A stretch of 64,000 bases of DNA from Ardenticatenaceae bacterium (GCA_020634565.1 JACKBN010000009.1:124001-188000); one strand, 5' to 3'; shown: positions 9,202-19,278, counted from the stretch's first letter. Notes: generated from the sequence alone by a model not told the origin. Program-made: numbers and translations.

Positions 9202-11169
9202 CTAACGAATGACCAACGGCAAGTAGAGCAGGAACTCTTCTCCAATTGAAGGATCAACTGTTGCGGTGGGAAGAGGTGTATTCGTTGCCGTTGCCGTCGG
9301 CGTATTGGTGGCGGTCGCGGTTGGCGTGTTGGTCACCGTCACTACCGGTGTATTGGTAGGTGTCGGCGTGTTTGTGGCGGTCGGTGTGTTTGTCGCTGTG
9401 GGCGTGTTTGTCGCTGTGGGCGTGTTTGTCGCTGTGGGCGTGTTTGTCACCGTAGCGGTTGGCGTATTGGTAGGCGTTGGCGTGGGTGGCGTACAGCTGC
9501 CCAGCGTCATCGAGGCGATGTAGGTGCCCCAACGGCCCTGTGTGGTCCCCGTGTTCTTGCTATATTCACCCAAATACCAGAACGTAACCCCGTCAGGCGC
9601 AATGGTCATCTCCGTGTAATCCCCCCAGCGGCGCGGGGTACTGGTTTCAAACGAGATATAGCTAGTTTCACCCGCCTTAAGTAAAGTTTCGGCTTGCAGC
9701 GTACCGGCTGTATCGGTAGAAAGCCGCCCGGTGGCAAAAACACCAGGGAACATGCTGCTGCTCGATTTGGTGTAACCAATCGCCATATCATCGCACGCGT
9801 TTACCGCCAGGTCGGGGAAACTACGATACTCTCCATTGCTGCTATAAACACCTGCGTCGGCCACGGTCATCGTGGTCAAATCGATCTGTGCCCAACGCAC
9901 ACAGTTTACGGTGCCGCTACCGGGATTACAGCCAATGGCTCCGGTCGTCCAGGCATAGCCATTACGGTATTCAAAATCCTGAGGCCGGAAGTCGTTACCT
10001 TCCAGCGTGCCACCGACTAGCTGTGGGAAGCTAACGGTTTGTCCTGCGGTTACGCCGGTAGCGGTATTGAGGTTGATGGAGCCAACGGCCGTTAACGAAT
10101 TGGTCCCAAACGGATCGTTCCAGGCCCAGATGGTGTGGTTGGCGCCGTCATAACCCGTCTCGGTAAAAATGTAGTGCGGGCCGCTGGTGGGCCAGGTGCC
10201 CTGATTCCAACCATGCAAATTAAGCGGCTGTGGCGTATCGTCGTTGCCGCCTAAATTTTGCATCACAAAACTGGCCGCTTGCCCGTTGTACATCGCTTGC
10301 TTGTCAAATGCCCAAATGCGGGAATCCAGGAAGGTAGAAGTAAACATATTCCCACCCATGTAGATGGCGTCACGCCCCACACCAGCATGGGGAAAATCGA
10401 AAAAGATGCTCGCACTGCCCGTCGGAAAAGCGTAAACAAACCAACTGCCTGTGGGATCTCCCGTTTGGGAGACGGCCAGACAGTAATCGGTGCCGTCGGC
10501 GTCAATGCCCAGGATGTAGCGATCTGCCGATTCATCGTACAGCGCGTTGGGGTCAAACACGCCTGTACAGGCTGAATTGCTGCTCATGAAGCTATCGAAG
10601 GTGATAGGCCCGACCAGCGAGGTACCTGTTTTATCGTAGATTTCAAAAGCCACATTGACCACAGCAATCACATGGTCTGGTCCCACAGCCAGTTCCGGGT
10701 CTGGGGGCACGTTACCACCGCCACCACAGCATTCCGTGTAGTCCATGCTGTCGAAGCTCACGCCCACGGTTGGGGCAGACAGCCCTGGCCCTGAGGGCGC
10801 TAGCTGTACCTGGGCATCTGGCGCCAGGTTGGCAGACGCAGCACGCAGCGCATTTTGCTCCACCTCGCTGATAATGCCGTCGTTCTCAAAAATATCAATC
10901 TCGCCCCGGTTCCAGCGGTCCAACTGATTATTTGGATCGTAAACGCCAGCCGGGATGGTGCTCAAATCAACAACAACCGGCTCAGAAAACTGGCCCGGCA
11001 CTAACGGCATGCTGGCATCAGCCTGTATGCCATTGGGAGCATAAGATTGTAGAGCTTGCTGGCGCGCCACAGATTCTGGTGCTGGCCCTGAAGCAAGCAG
11101 CAAAAACCAGATGCCCAACACAATAATGGAGATGGGTAGGATAAAGCGCAAAAGTTTACGAATATGCAT
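9202..11169 (-). CDS. Secreted surface protein with Thr-Pro stalk and YLPLV tail
   Basis: A 655-aa exported protein with an N-terminal signal segment (residues about 5-28, ILPISIIVLGIWFLLLASG). A long beta-rich domain includes DPELAVGPDHVIAVVN, a segment common in large secreted bacterial proteins. A stalk of tandem ATNTPT units (about residues 560-635) follows. The C terminus is EEFLLYLPLVIR, matching the tails of the proteins ending at 884 and 4356. The stalk repeats are nearly identical at DNA level (unit about 18 bp, 9290-9470) and are a likely site of length variation. No catalytic motif was recognised. It is probably displayed on the surface through its tail. Confidence 0.65.
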   Translation of the reverse strand: MHIRKLLRFILPISIIVLGIWFLLLASGPAPESVARQQALQSYAPNGIQADASMPLVPGQFSEPVVVDLSTIPAGVYDPNNQLDRWNRGEIDIFENDGIISEVEQNALRAASANLAPDAQVQLAPSGPGLSAPTVGVSFDSMDYTECCGGGGNVPPDPELAVGPDHVIAVVNVAFEIYDKTGTSLVGPITFDSFMSSNSACTGVFDPNALYDESADRYILGIDADGTDYCLAVSQTGDPTGSWFVYAFPTGSASIFFDFPHAGVGRDAIYMGGNMFTSTFLDSRIWAFDKQAMYNGQAASFVMQNLGGNDDTPQPLNLHGWNQGTWPTSGPHYIFTETGYDGANHTIWAWNDPFGTNSLTAVGSINLNTATGVTAGQTVSFPQLVGGTLEGNDFRPQDFEYRNGYAWTTGAIGCNPGSGTVNCVRWAQIDLTTMTVADAGVYSSNGEYRSFPDLAVNACDDMAIGYTKSSSSMFPGVFATGRLSTDTAGTLQAETLLKAGETSYISFETSTPRRWGDYTEMTIAPDGVTFWYLGEYSKNTGTTQGRWGTYIASMTLGSCTPPTPTPTNTPTATVTNTPTATNTPTATNTPTATNTPTATNTPTPTNTPVVTVTNTPTATATNTPTATATNTPLPTATVDPSIGEEFLLYLPLVIR

Positions 11170-11458
11170 AATTTCCTCTGACTAATTATGGATTATGGAA
11201 AAAAGATGTAGGCTCAATACGGCCGTAAGTAAATAAAAGATGTACATTAGCTCCCAAGTGGACTCGGATGGATAGTAGACGGTCAAAATTACGGCAAACA
11301 TTAAGCATTTATTAGATTTTGTCGAAGTTCGTTCCGGCAAAGACATTGACAAATCAACAGAAAAAAAGCGCCCCAATTTTGCACATTGCCACTGTCTAAA
11401 TTGCCAGTTTCAGGTACACTTCGCCGCAACAACCACCTACCAAAACAGGACAACCCAA

Positions 11459-12694
11459 ATGGACGCATCTGCCCCGGCCTCTGGCAAACTAATCACCGAC
11501 CGCTCCCGCAGCTTTCGCTATGTGATGTTTGGCATGCTCTACTTTGTGCAAGGCATCATCGTTGCCTTTACCGGCAACTTTGCCAAACCCTACCTCAACA
11601 CGTTCAACATCGACGCCGACCTGATTGGCCTGCTGTTTACGCTGCTATTGGTGCCGTTCATCTTTAAGATTTTCTACGGCATGCTGAGCGACCGGGTAAA
11701 CCTTTTTGGCCGTGGCCACCGGCTGCCCTACATCGTGGTAGCCCTCATCATCAGCATGGCGGGCATCTTTTTGGCGGGTTTCATCAATCCTGGCGAAAAT
11801 TACACACTTTTTCTGATTCTCATTTTGGCGGCATCCTTTGCCGTGGCCCTGTTTGACACCACGGCCGATGCCCTGGCAGTAGACATCACGCCGCTGGCAG
11901 AGCAAGGGCGGGTGCAAAGCATCATGACCAGCGGACGAGCCAGCGGCATCATTGTAATGTCCCTGCTGATTGGCTGGATTGCTTCAACGCTGGGTTACTT
12001 TTGGGTGTTCATGATCATCGCCCTACTGATGGCCCTACCCCTCTTTTGGGTGCTTCAGGTACAGGAACCGCCCCACGACATCACCAAGCCATCGTTCGAG
12101 TGGCGTGCTTTTGGGGCGCTGCTCAAACCGCAGTATTTGATTTTTGCCGCGTACGGCATTTTGTCCTGGATTGCGTACCAGGGCATCGAGGGGCTGGTGA
12201 CGTTTTACATGAGCGACGTGCTCGAAGCGGTGGAAACACAGATTGGCACCTACGGCGCGCTCAAAGGCATCGGCACGGTTGTGGGCGCTTTGATGACCAG
12301 CTGGCTCATTGGCAAAACCAGCCGCCGCACCACAGCTTTGATTGTGGCTGGACTGGTTTCAATTGGCGGGCTGGTGTTTAGTTTTGCGGGATCGATTACG
12401 GCCGTTCTCACCCTGGCGCTCTTTTGGGGCATTGTTCTGGGGCTGCACTGGACCACCTACATGGTCCTCTCCATGACCCGCACGGATGCCCGCATTGCCG
12501 GTTCCATGTTCGCCATCTCGATGGCCGTTTCCAACATCGGCTCCGCCATCGGTGACGGCGTGGCCACGGGCCTGACGGACAATATTGGCTTTATTAACGT
12601 CTTTCGCGTCCTGGCGGCGCTTAATCTCATTGTCCTGCCGCTGCTGCTGGTCGTTTTTCGGCTGGCGCCTCAGGAAGAAACGGCCGTCTTATAA
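11459..12694 (+). CDS. Major facilitator superfamily transporter
   Basis: A 411-aa polytopic membrane protein with about 12 hydrophobic segments. It has the MFS loop 2-3 signature (GMLSDRVNLFGRGHRLPYI, residues about 76-94) and a second-half repeat around TSWLIGKTSRRTTALIVAG. The overall pattern resembles AmpG-like or PucC-like carriers, but nothing fixes the substrate. The ATG at 11459 follows a weak AGGA. A 289-bp gap before it contains A-rich DNA and one ACGGCCGT and shows no gene. A possible role is uptake or export of a small metabolite. Confidence 0.8.
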   Translation: MDASAPASGKLITDRSRSFRYVMFGMLYFVQGIIVAFTGNFAKPYLNTFNIDADLIGLLFTLLLVPFIFKIFYGMLSDRVNLFGRGHRLPYIVVALIISMAGIFLAGFINPGENYTLFLILILAASFAVALFDTTADALAVDITPLAEQGRVQSIMTSGRASGIIVMSLLIGWIASTLGYFWVFMIIALLMALPLFWVLQVQEPPHDITKPSFEWRAFGALLKPQYLIFAAYGILSWIAYQGIEGLVTFYMSDVLEAVETQIGTYGALKGIGTVVGALMTSWLIGKTSRRTTALIVAGLVSIGGLVFSFAGSITAVLTLALFWGIVLGLHWTTYMVLSMTRTDARIAGSMFAISMAVSNIGSAIGDGVATGLTDNIGFINVFRVLAALNLIVLPLLLVVFRLAPQEETAVL

Positions 12695-12740
12695 ACGGCA
12701 GCTCTCCAGCACAGCAGATCAAATTCACCTTGCCGCCGAA

Positions 12741-12793
12741 GTTGTCACAAAGTTGTCACCAAATTTTACCTTTTGCAGTTTCCCAGCTACAAT
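12741..12793 (+). promoter_or_regulatory. PhoB-like 11-bp direct repeat and -10 box
   Basis: GTTGTCACAAA (12741-12751) is followed directly by GTTGTCACCAA (12752-12762). This is an 11-bp direct repeat with TGTCA cores, the arrangement bound by PhoB/OmpR-type winged helices. A possible -10 TACAAT lies at 12788-12793. The gene just downstream encodes a protein with such a DNA-binding domain, so autoregulation is possible. The gap between repeat and -10 (25 bp) is longer than in classical pho promoters. Confidence 0.5.
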
Positions 12794-12823
12794 TGCCCCA
12801 TGATTGGGGATATTAATGGGCAA

Positions 12824-14143
12824 ATGAGCATGGAAAATCCTTTTTACCATCGTGGCGCCATCCGTCGCGCCCAAGATTTTCATAATCGCGAAGCAGAAAT
12901 TAGCCAAATTTTGGGCTTGCTGCGCAACGGCCAAAGCGTCTCGCTGATTGGCCCACGCCGCATTGGCAAAAGCTCACTGCTTATTCACCTGAGTCGCGAC
13001 CAGGTGCGGGCGCAAATGCAGCTCAATCCGCCCCATGCGCTGTTTGTCTTGATTGATTGCCAGGAATTTGGCGGCTCGCCACCGGAAGAGATTTACGAGG
13101 CACTGCTGGATGGCTTGCTGGATGCAGCGCAAGACGCTGGCATCAACATCGAGGCGGACCAATCCCCCGGCACTTACCGGGCGCTGGACCGAGCGCTGCA
13201 CCAAATTCACAAACAGGATACGGCCGTTGTCGTGCTGCTCGATGAATTTGAACTGTTGGCCGCCAATGAGCAGCTTACCCCCTACTTTTTTGCCCGTCTG
13301 CGCGGCCTCACCACCAAATACGGCCTCGCTTACCTGACGGCCAGCCAACGGCCGTTGTTTGCCATCACCGCCGAAGAAGAAATTCTCAGCTCCCCCTTCT
13401 TCAACATCTTTGTGACGCTGCCCTTGGGATTGTTCACCAAAGAGTCTAGTCAGCAAATGATTCGGGAGCGGCTGTCTAGCATTGAATGCTCTTTTTCCGA
13501 CGAACTGATTGATTATCTGATTTACCTGGTTGGCCCCCATCCCTTCTTCCTGCACGTGGCCGCCTATCATGCCTTCCAAATCCTGGCGCAAGGCGCCAAG
13601 CTGGAGAAAAAGGAAGATTTTGCCCAGCTGGATGATCCCGTTGAAGTCGAAGCTGACTCTCACCTGGGCTACCTGTGGCAAAATCTGAGCGCCGATGAGC
13701 AGTATACGCTGGCCATCGCCGATGGGCCGATTGACAGCCTGCGCCTGCTGGAACAGCAATGCCTGCTGGAAGCCAGCGAGAACGGGTATCGCTACACCAG
13801 CGCCATTTTGCGCCGCTACGTGCGCCGCCAGCAGGTCACTGGCCTCATCCAGGCGGGACCATTTGTGATTGACCAGCAGCGGCATCAGGTCTGGGGCCAG
13901 GGCCAGGAACTCAGCCTGACAACTTCCCAGTTTGCCATTTTGGTCAGCCTGTGCCAGAACGCCGGACAGGTTGTGCATGGCGATGATTTGGAAACGGCCG
14001 TCTGGGGGGATGTGCTGGTGGATGATCCGGATCGGCTTAAAACGCTCATCAAGCGGCTGCGTCGGGCCATCATTCCTTTTGACACCTGGATCATCAGCGA
14101 GCGCGGCGTGGGTTATGCCCTGCGACCGCCAGAAAATGGGTGA
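12824..14143 (+). CDS. AAA/ORC-like ATPase fused to a PhoB-type winged helix
   Basis: About 439 aa. The N-terminal NTPase has a Walker A GPRRIGKSS at residues 43-51 and a Walker B VVVLLDEFEL near 135-145, and resembles the archaeal-ATPase/ORC-like STAND group. The last 95 residues form an OmpR/PhoB-type winged helix (SLTTSQFAILVSLCQNAG, ending ISERGVGYAL). The start is uncertain: ATGs at 12800, 12824 and 12830 are all possible. 12824 has GGGGA 13 bases upstream, while 12800 would give a leaderless mRNA from the TACAAT box. It is probably an ATP-switched transcription regulator. The next gene encodes a membrane protein with a related ATPase domain, suggesting a two-part signalling pair. Confidence 0.75.
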   Translation: MSMENPFYHRGAIRRAQDFHNREAEISQILGLLRNGQSVSLIGPRRIGKSSLLIHLSRDQVRAQMQLNPPHALFVLIDCQEFGGSPPEEIYEALLDGLLDAAQDAGINIEADQSPGTYRALDRALHQIHKQDTAVVVLLDEFELLAANEQLTPYFFARLRGLTTKYGLAYLTASQRPLFAITAEEEILSSPFFNIFVTLPLGLFTKESSQQMIRERLSSIECSFSDELIDYLIYLVGPHPFFLHVAAYHAFQILAQGAKLEKKEDFAQLDDPVEVEADSHLGYLWQNLSADEQYTLAIADGPIDSLRLLEQQCLLEASENGYRYTSAILRRYVRRQQVTGLIQAGPFVIDQQRHQVWGQGQELSLTTSQFAILVSLCQNAGQVVHGDDLETAVWGDVLVDDPDRLKTLIKRLRRAIIPFDTWIISERGVGYALRPPENG

Positions 14144-14158
14144 TCGGTGAACCGTTAA

Positions 14159-14216
14159 CGGTAATCGGTGAACCGCAAACTGATACTGATAACCGACCAC
14201 GAATTACCGATTACCG
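14159..14216. repeat. Mirrored hairpin between the two ATPase genes
   Basis: CGGTAATCGGT (14159-14169) and ACCGATTACCG (14206-14216) are exact reverse complements. The left side also has tandem ATCGGTGAACCG-like words. It lacks a T run, so it may be a structural repeat rather than a terminator. Confidence 0.6.
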
Positions 14217-14235
14217 GAAGCGCTGGATTAAAAAC

Positions 14236-17200
14236 ATGAAAAGGGGCTCCACAAAACTGGCTGGCTTTTACAGAAACGGCCGTTCCCGTTGGCTGGCTCT
14301 CCTTTTATTGCTTGTTATCGCCCTCCTCATTGGCCCCAAACCCCTGCTGGCCCAAACTCAAAACCCCGCTTACTGGCGTCACTCCGCGCCCAGCCGCATC
14401 AGCCACATCATCAACGACGATTTTAACCAGGATGGCGTCGATGAATTTTTGATTGCGGCGGAAAACGGCCGTATCGAGCTGCTCAATTCCGTCGGCGATT
14501 TGCAGTGGCACTACCTCAGTGAAGGCACCGTGCAAACCATCGGCGCGCTCAACCTGGATGGGGATGATGATCTGGAAATTGCCCTGGCTGTAGACAACCA
14601 GATTGTGATGCTGGGCAACGGCAGCACCGTTTTGTGGTCGAAGGAGCTGCAAATTTTCACCCCACCCCGGTCGCTGCTGGCTTTCGATGGCACCGCAGAA
14701 GGCCAGAATTGGCTGAATGCGTACGATGTGCAGGTGCGCCAATTAGCCGCCTTCGATCATGATGGAAACGGCCGTGATGAACTGCTGGTGCTTTTGAGCG
14801 ACGGCCAACTGCAACTGTTTGATGAGCTAGGCAACATCATCTGGAAAGATACCGAAAGCAGCTATCCCCTGCTCAATACCCAGGTCCTCATGGAAGTGGT
14901 AGACCTCAACAGCGATGGCCAGGAAGAGATTGCCCTCGGCTTTTTTAATCCCACCCTGCGCTTTAGCGAACTCCGCCTGATCAATGGCGAACAGCAAGAT
15001 ATCTGGGCCGAACGGCAGCCTATCTCCGACCGCATTTCGGCCATCACCGTTGTGCCTTTTGGCGACGAGGGCCAACCGCTGCTGGCCGTTGGTTCCGAAG
15101 GCGGGCAAATTCATCTCATTAATTACAACCGGCAGCGCGAATGGTGGCCACGCACGCTCAACAAGGCGGTTACCGCCCTCACCGTGGGCGAGTTTATGGA
15201 TGAGCCGCTGCTCATTGCCGGGACGGAAGTAGGCGTGGTAGTGGCCTATCAAGCCAACGGCAGCCGCTTGTGGACGCGCCGCCTGGCCCCTGACGCCGAC
15301 CGACCTATTTTGGACCTTACCGCAGCGCAAGGCATCGTTGATGAAAACGACCCGCTACTGGCGGTGGTGTTAGGACCAACAGAGGGCAGCAGCGGCGCCA
15401 ACGACGTGCTGCTGCTCGGCCCGAACAACCGCACGCTGTCCACCTATGAAGTGGTGGATGCCAACGCCCTCACTCGCCTGCTAGACACCAATCGAGACGG
15501 CCGTTACGAACTGCTGCTTGCCCGTTTTGCCATTGTCGAACTGTTGGGGCTGGGCGTAGGCACCAGCGAAATTGCCGCTGAGTGGAGCTACTCGCTCGAC
15601 TCTGAACCCGGAGCAACGCTGGTGGTAGACTTTGATCAGGACGGGGAAGATGAACTGGTGGTGGGGGCGCAAGACGGCCGTTTACACTACCTCAACGAGC
15701 AAAACGAAGTAGACTGGCTGGTTTCCCCCGGCGGCAACATTACCCATCTGGCCCTGCTGGAGCAGCAAAACGTGGACCAGCAAATTGTGGTAATACGCAA
15801 CAGCATCACCACCGAAGCCGATAACGAAGAACGGTATCAGGGCTGGATCGACGTGCGCGACATGAACGGGGAGCAGTTGTGGGAAGCCCCGCTTGAGGCC
15901 AACATCACCAGCCTGCTGGTGCAAAACATCAACGACCGAAGCGACCCGGAAATTGTGGTGGGCACCCACGAAGGCGAGATTATCGCCTACAGCGCGGCGG
16001 GCGCCGAACTCTGGCACGAATCCACCGTAGAAGCCAATCAAGCCGGGGACCCCGTCTCCAAGCTGCTACTAATTGAAAACTTGGTGACGCAAGAACCAAT
16101 CATCATTGCGGCGGCGCGCAATCGGCTTTATGCGGTGCAGCCGAGCGCCCTGTTCTTGCCACCAGTCATCGCCTCTTTCGCCACCCCCATCAGCGATTTG
16201 TACCTCCTGAACCAACCCGGCCATGAACTGGCCACCCGCTTGCTGGTTGTCACCGATAATGAACTGTCTGGCTTAACCTGGCGCGGCATCCGTATGCCCG
16301 CCTGGCCCATAGCTCTGGAAGGTCGTCCCATCATCACCATCCCGGCCAACGAGAGCATGGATGAAACCTTTGAGGAAACCATCACCGAATCTTTCCTCAT
16401 TGCCACAGATGAAGCGGTTCTTAGCCGGCTGCGGGTGCAAGACAGTGAGCCTACACTGGTTTGGCGGCTGATTGGCCTGAACAATATTACCAGTTTGTAT
16501 TGGGGCGATCTGACGGGTGACGCTTTGCCAGAAATTGTGGTGGGGAGCAGTGAGGGCAGCGAAGGGCACATTTATTTGTACACCAACCAGACCACCCTGA
16601 TTGATGAGCTTTCGCTCTCTAGCGGCATATTTGATCTGACGGTCATGCGCCGAGAGGAAACGCAGCCCGCCGATCTGGTAGCCGTAACGGAAAATGGCCT
16701 GGTTCAGCGCTTCCGCGCCAAAGAGAATCTGCCCCCACTGTTGACCAATCCCCAGGTCGAAGGGCTGTACAATTTCAGCGTCTCGGTCACCGATGTGGAA
16801 AATGACGAGGTAACGGTACGCCTGGAAATCTTCAACCCGGAAAACGGCCGTTGGGAAAACCAGGGCACCGAAGTCATCCCCAATGGCAACGACCGCCGCT
16901 TCTGGACCATTACGGATCTGCCCCCTGTCGGTGACGAGCTGAGTTACCGCTTCACCTACGACGATAAAGTGTACAAAGGCAGCTTAATGCCGCAAACGAT
17001 GCCCGTGATTGCCCCGGCGGGCGGGCTGCTGCGCCCCACCAGCAGCACCTGGACGTTTTTGGGCTTGCTAACGGCCGTTGGCTTTTTCTTTGTGATACGC
17101 CAAACCCAGCTGCCGTCCAGCCGCGCCCGCCGCTTTTACCGCCAGCTGCGCAGCCAACCTGAGCTCACCTTACCCTTGCTGGAAAACCGGTACACCCTCA

Positions 17201-19278
17201 GCAACGCCTCACCAGACTTTTTGATTTACCTGGCCAGCCGAGCAAGACAGAGTGGCGACACGTTGGTTAGCAGTCTGGCCGACGGCCTCTTTTTGCTGGC
17301 CGACCGGCCACATGTGGGTTTGACCATCATCAACGGGGCGCTGCAAGAGGCACGCGAGCGACGACCCGTCTGGCAGCAGCTTGAGCGGTGGCAGCGCATT
17401 TTCGAGACGGGCCAGGTGCTGGTGGAAGCACCCACCATCACCGAAGTGACGCTGCTGCGCCCGCAGTTGGTTCATTTGCTGGACTATCTGGAGAAGCAGG
17501 ATAAATGGTCACCTGTACTGGACGCGATGCTGCCCATTATGACCAATTTGAGAGACAGCGAGCGCGTGGATCTACCGGATGATCGGCTGGTTTACTTGAA
17601 TGAAGCCAGCCATTTGCTGCAACAATTGCAGGAAACGTTACCGGCTTTCTCAATGCGCATTGAGAAAACGTTGGTGGGGGCCATCGTGCAGCGCTGGTCT
17701 GGCCTGGTGAGTGCCGCCAGCGAAGAGCTGCGTGGGCAGGCCAATCTGGTGGTAACCCTTAAGACCAAACGGCTCATCTCCAGTGAAAATACGGAAGTGA
17801 CGCTGCTGATTCACAATAACGGCCGTTCCCCCGCCGAAAATGTAGTGGCCATGCTCAACGACGATCCCGGCTATGCCGTGCAAAGCGGCCCGCAGCACAT
17901 CCCGCTGCTGCCGCCCGGGCGCAGTCGCAACGTCACCTTCCAGATAGAGCCGCAGGTCACCGACCGATTCCGCTTGGGCATGACCGTCTCCTATAATGAC
18001 CGCAACCGGCGCAACCGGCAGATTGCCTTTGGCGATATGGTTAATTTGCTGCTGCCGCCACGCGACTTCAAGCCGATTTTTAACCCTTACCTGCCCGGCA
18101 CGCCGCTGCGCAGCAACAGCCCGCTTTTCTACGGGCAAGAACGTCTCTTCAGCTTCATTGCTGACAACGCCGGCCGCTGGTCACAGCGCAATGTACTCAT
18201 TCTGATCGGCCAGCGACGCACCGGCAAAACATCCACGCTGCTGCGCCTAGGGCAGCATCTGCCCGATGATTTGCTGCCCGTGTACATTGATTGCCAATCG
18301 CTGGGCGTTAGCCCCGGCATGGGCGCGCTGTTTCATGATCTGGCCTGGCTCATTTCTGACGCCCTGGGCATGCGCGATCTGGAGATTGAGGTGCCGCCGC
18401 CAGGCGCCTGGCAAGAAGACCCTACGGGTGAATTTCAGCGCCGCTTCATCCCTGCCGTGAAAGCGCTGCTGCCGCCCAATACCACGCTGCTGCTGGTGTT
18501 TGATGAGTTTGAAGCGTTTGAAAGCCTAGTGGAAGATGGCATTTTGCCGCCGACATTTTTCAGCTTTATGCGCCATTTAATGCAGCACAGCGATGGGTTG
18601 AGCTTCATCTTTGTGGGCACGCGCCGCCTGGAAGAAATGAGCGCCGATTACTGGTCTGTCTTGTTCAACATTGCCCTTTACGAGCGCATCTCGTACCTGT
18701 CTGAAGATGCGGCAACGCGACTCATTACGGAACCCGTTGGGCCTGATTTAATTTACGATGATCTGGCGATTGACAAGATTTTGCGGGTGACGGCGGGGCA
18801 TCCTTACTTTGTGCAGCTGGTTTGTTATGCGCTGGTGCAGCGGGCCAATGCCGAACGCACGGGCTACGTCACGATTTCGGACGTAAATGCCACGCTGGAT
18901 GAAATGTTGAGCCTGGGCGAAGCGCACTTTGCTTACCTGTGGCAGCGCTCCAGCTATGCGGAGAAGGTGGTGTTAACGGCCGTTGCCCACATGCCTAACG
19001 ATGACACCGCTTTTTACCCGGAAGACATTGTGGAGTTCCTCCAGCCATTTGGCGTGCAGCTGCCCCCCACGGAAATTACGGCCGCTTTAAATCGACTGGT
19101 CGAGCGGGAAATCATGCGGGAAATTACCGATGGGGCCAATACCGTTTACGAACTCAAAATTGGCCTGGTTGGTTTATGGATTGCCAAGCACAAGAGTTTA
19201 AGCAAGCTGTATACAACCGCGCGGCCTACCAACGGAACGGCCGTTCCCTCCCGCCCCTCGGTTTCACCCAAACGCTAA
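14236..19278 (+). CDS. Membrane-anchored propeller protein with cytosolic AAA/STAND-type ATPase
   Basis: About 1680 aa. The chosen ATG (14236) precedes a positively charged stretch and a signal/TM segment (residues about 18-38). Residues 40-930 form repeated blades with DxDxDG-like calcium-type loops (FNQDGVDEFLIA, FDHDGNGRDELLV, FDQDGEDELVVG), like FG-GAP/PQQ propellers, presumably outside the cell. A second TM lies near residue 938-957. The cytosolic part has a helical region, a beta domain (NNGRSPAENVVAML), then an ATPase with Walker A GQRRTGKT (1325-1332) and Walker B LLLVFDEFE (about 1420). It may sense an external ligand and signal through ATP switching, possibly to the preceding ATPase-winged helix protein. 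It overlaps sixA by 4 bp, tail to tail. Confidence 0.75.
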   Translation: MKRGSTKLAGFYRNGRSRWLALLLLLVIALLIGPKPLLAQTQNPAYWRHSAPSRISHIINDDFNQDGVDEFLIAAENGRIELLNSVGDLQWHYLSEGTVQTIGALNLDGDDDLEIALAVDNQIVMLGNGSTVLWSKELQIFTPPRSLLAFDGTAEGQNWLNAYDVQVRQLAAFDHDGNGRDELLVLLSDGQLQLFDELGNIIWKDTESSYPLLNTQVLMEVVDLNSDGQEEIALGFFNPTLRFSELRLINGEQQDIWAERQPISDRISAITVVPFGDEGQPLLAVGSEGGQIHLINYNRQREWWPRTLNKAVTALTVGEFMDEPLLIAGTEVGVVVAYQANGSRLWTRRLAPDADRPILDLTAAQGIVDENDPLLAVVLGPTEGSSGANDVLLLGPNNRTLSTYEVVDANALTRLLDTNRDGRYELLLARFAIVELLGLGVGTSEIAAEWSYSLDSEPGATLVVDFDQDGEDELVVGAQDGRLHYLNEQNEVDWLVSPGGNITHLALLEQQNVDQQIVVIRNSITTEADNEERYQGWIDVRDMNGEQLWEAPLEANITSLLVQNINDRSDPEIVVGTHEGEIIAYSAAGAELWHESTVEANQAGDPVSKLLLIENLVTQEPIIIAAARNRLYAVQPSALFLPPVIASFATPISDLYLLNQPGHELATRLLVVTDNELSGLTWRGIRMPAWPIALEGRPIITIPANESMDETFEETITESFLIATDEAVLSRLRVQDSEPTLVWRLIGLNNITSLYWGDLTGDALPEIVVGSSEGSEGHIYLYTNQTTLIDELSLSSGIFDLTVMRREETQPADLVAVTENGLVQRFRAKENLPPLLTNPQVEGLYNFSVSVTDVENDEVTVRLEIFNPENGRWENQGTEVIPNGNDRRFWTITDLPPVGDELSYRFTYDDKVYKGSLMPQTMPVIAPAGGLLRPTSSTWTFLGLLTAVGFFFVIRQTQLPSSRARRFYRQLRSQPELTLPLLENRYTLSNASPDFLIYLASRARQSGDTLVSSLADGLFLLADRPHVGLTIINGALQEARERRPVWQQLERWQRIFETGQVLVEAPTITEVTLLRPQLVHLLDYLEKQDKWSPVLDAMLPIMTNLRDSERVDLPDDRLVYLNEASHLLQQLQETLPAFSMRIEKTLVGAIVQRWSGLVSAASEELRGQANLVVTLKTKRLISSENTEVTLLIHNNGRSPAENVVAMLNDDPGYAVQSGPQHIPLLPPGRSRNVTFQIEPQVTDRFRLGMTVSYNDRNRRNRQIAFGDMVNLLLPPRDFKPIFNPYLPGTPLRSNSPLFYGQERLFSFIADNAGRWSQRNVLILIGQRRTGKTSTLLRLGQHLPDDLLPVYIDCQSLGVSPGMGALFHDLAWLISDALGMRDLEIEVPPPGAWQEDPTGEFQRRFIPAVKALLPPNTTLLLVFDEFEAFESLVEDGILPPTFFSFMRHLMQHSDGLSFIFVGTRRLEEMSADYWSVLFNIALYERISYLSEDAATRLITEPVGPDLIYDDLAIDKILRVTAGHPYFVQLVCYALVQRANAERTGYVTISDVNATLDEMLSLGEAHFAYLWQRSSYAEKVVLTAVAHMPNDDTAFYPEDIVEFLQPFGVQLPPTEITAALNRLVEREIMREITDGANTVYELKIGLVGLWIAKHKSLSKLYTTARPTNGTAVPSRPSVSPKR

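Noticed and set aside
12974..14200. Minus-strand open frame of 408 codons
   Set aside because: It is antisense to the ATPase-winged helix gene, whose Walker motifs and DNA-binding domain are unmistakable.
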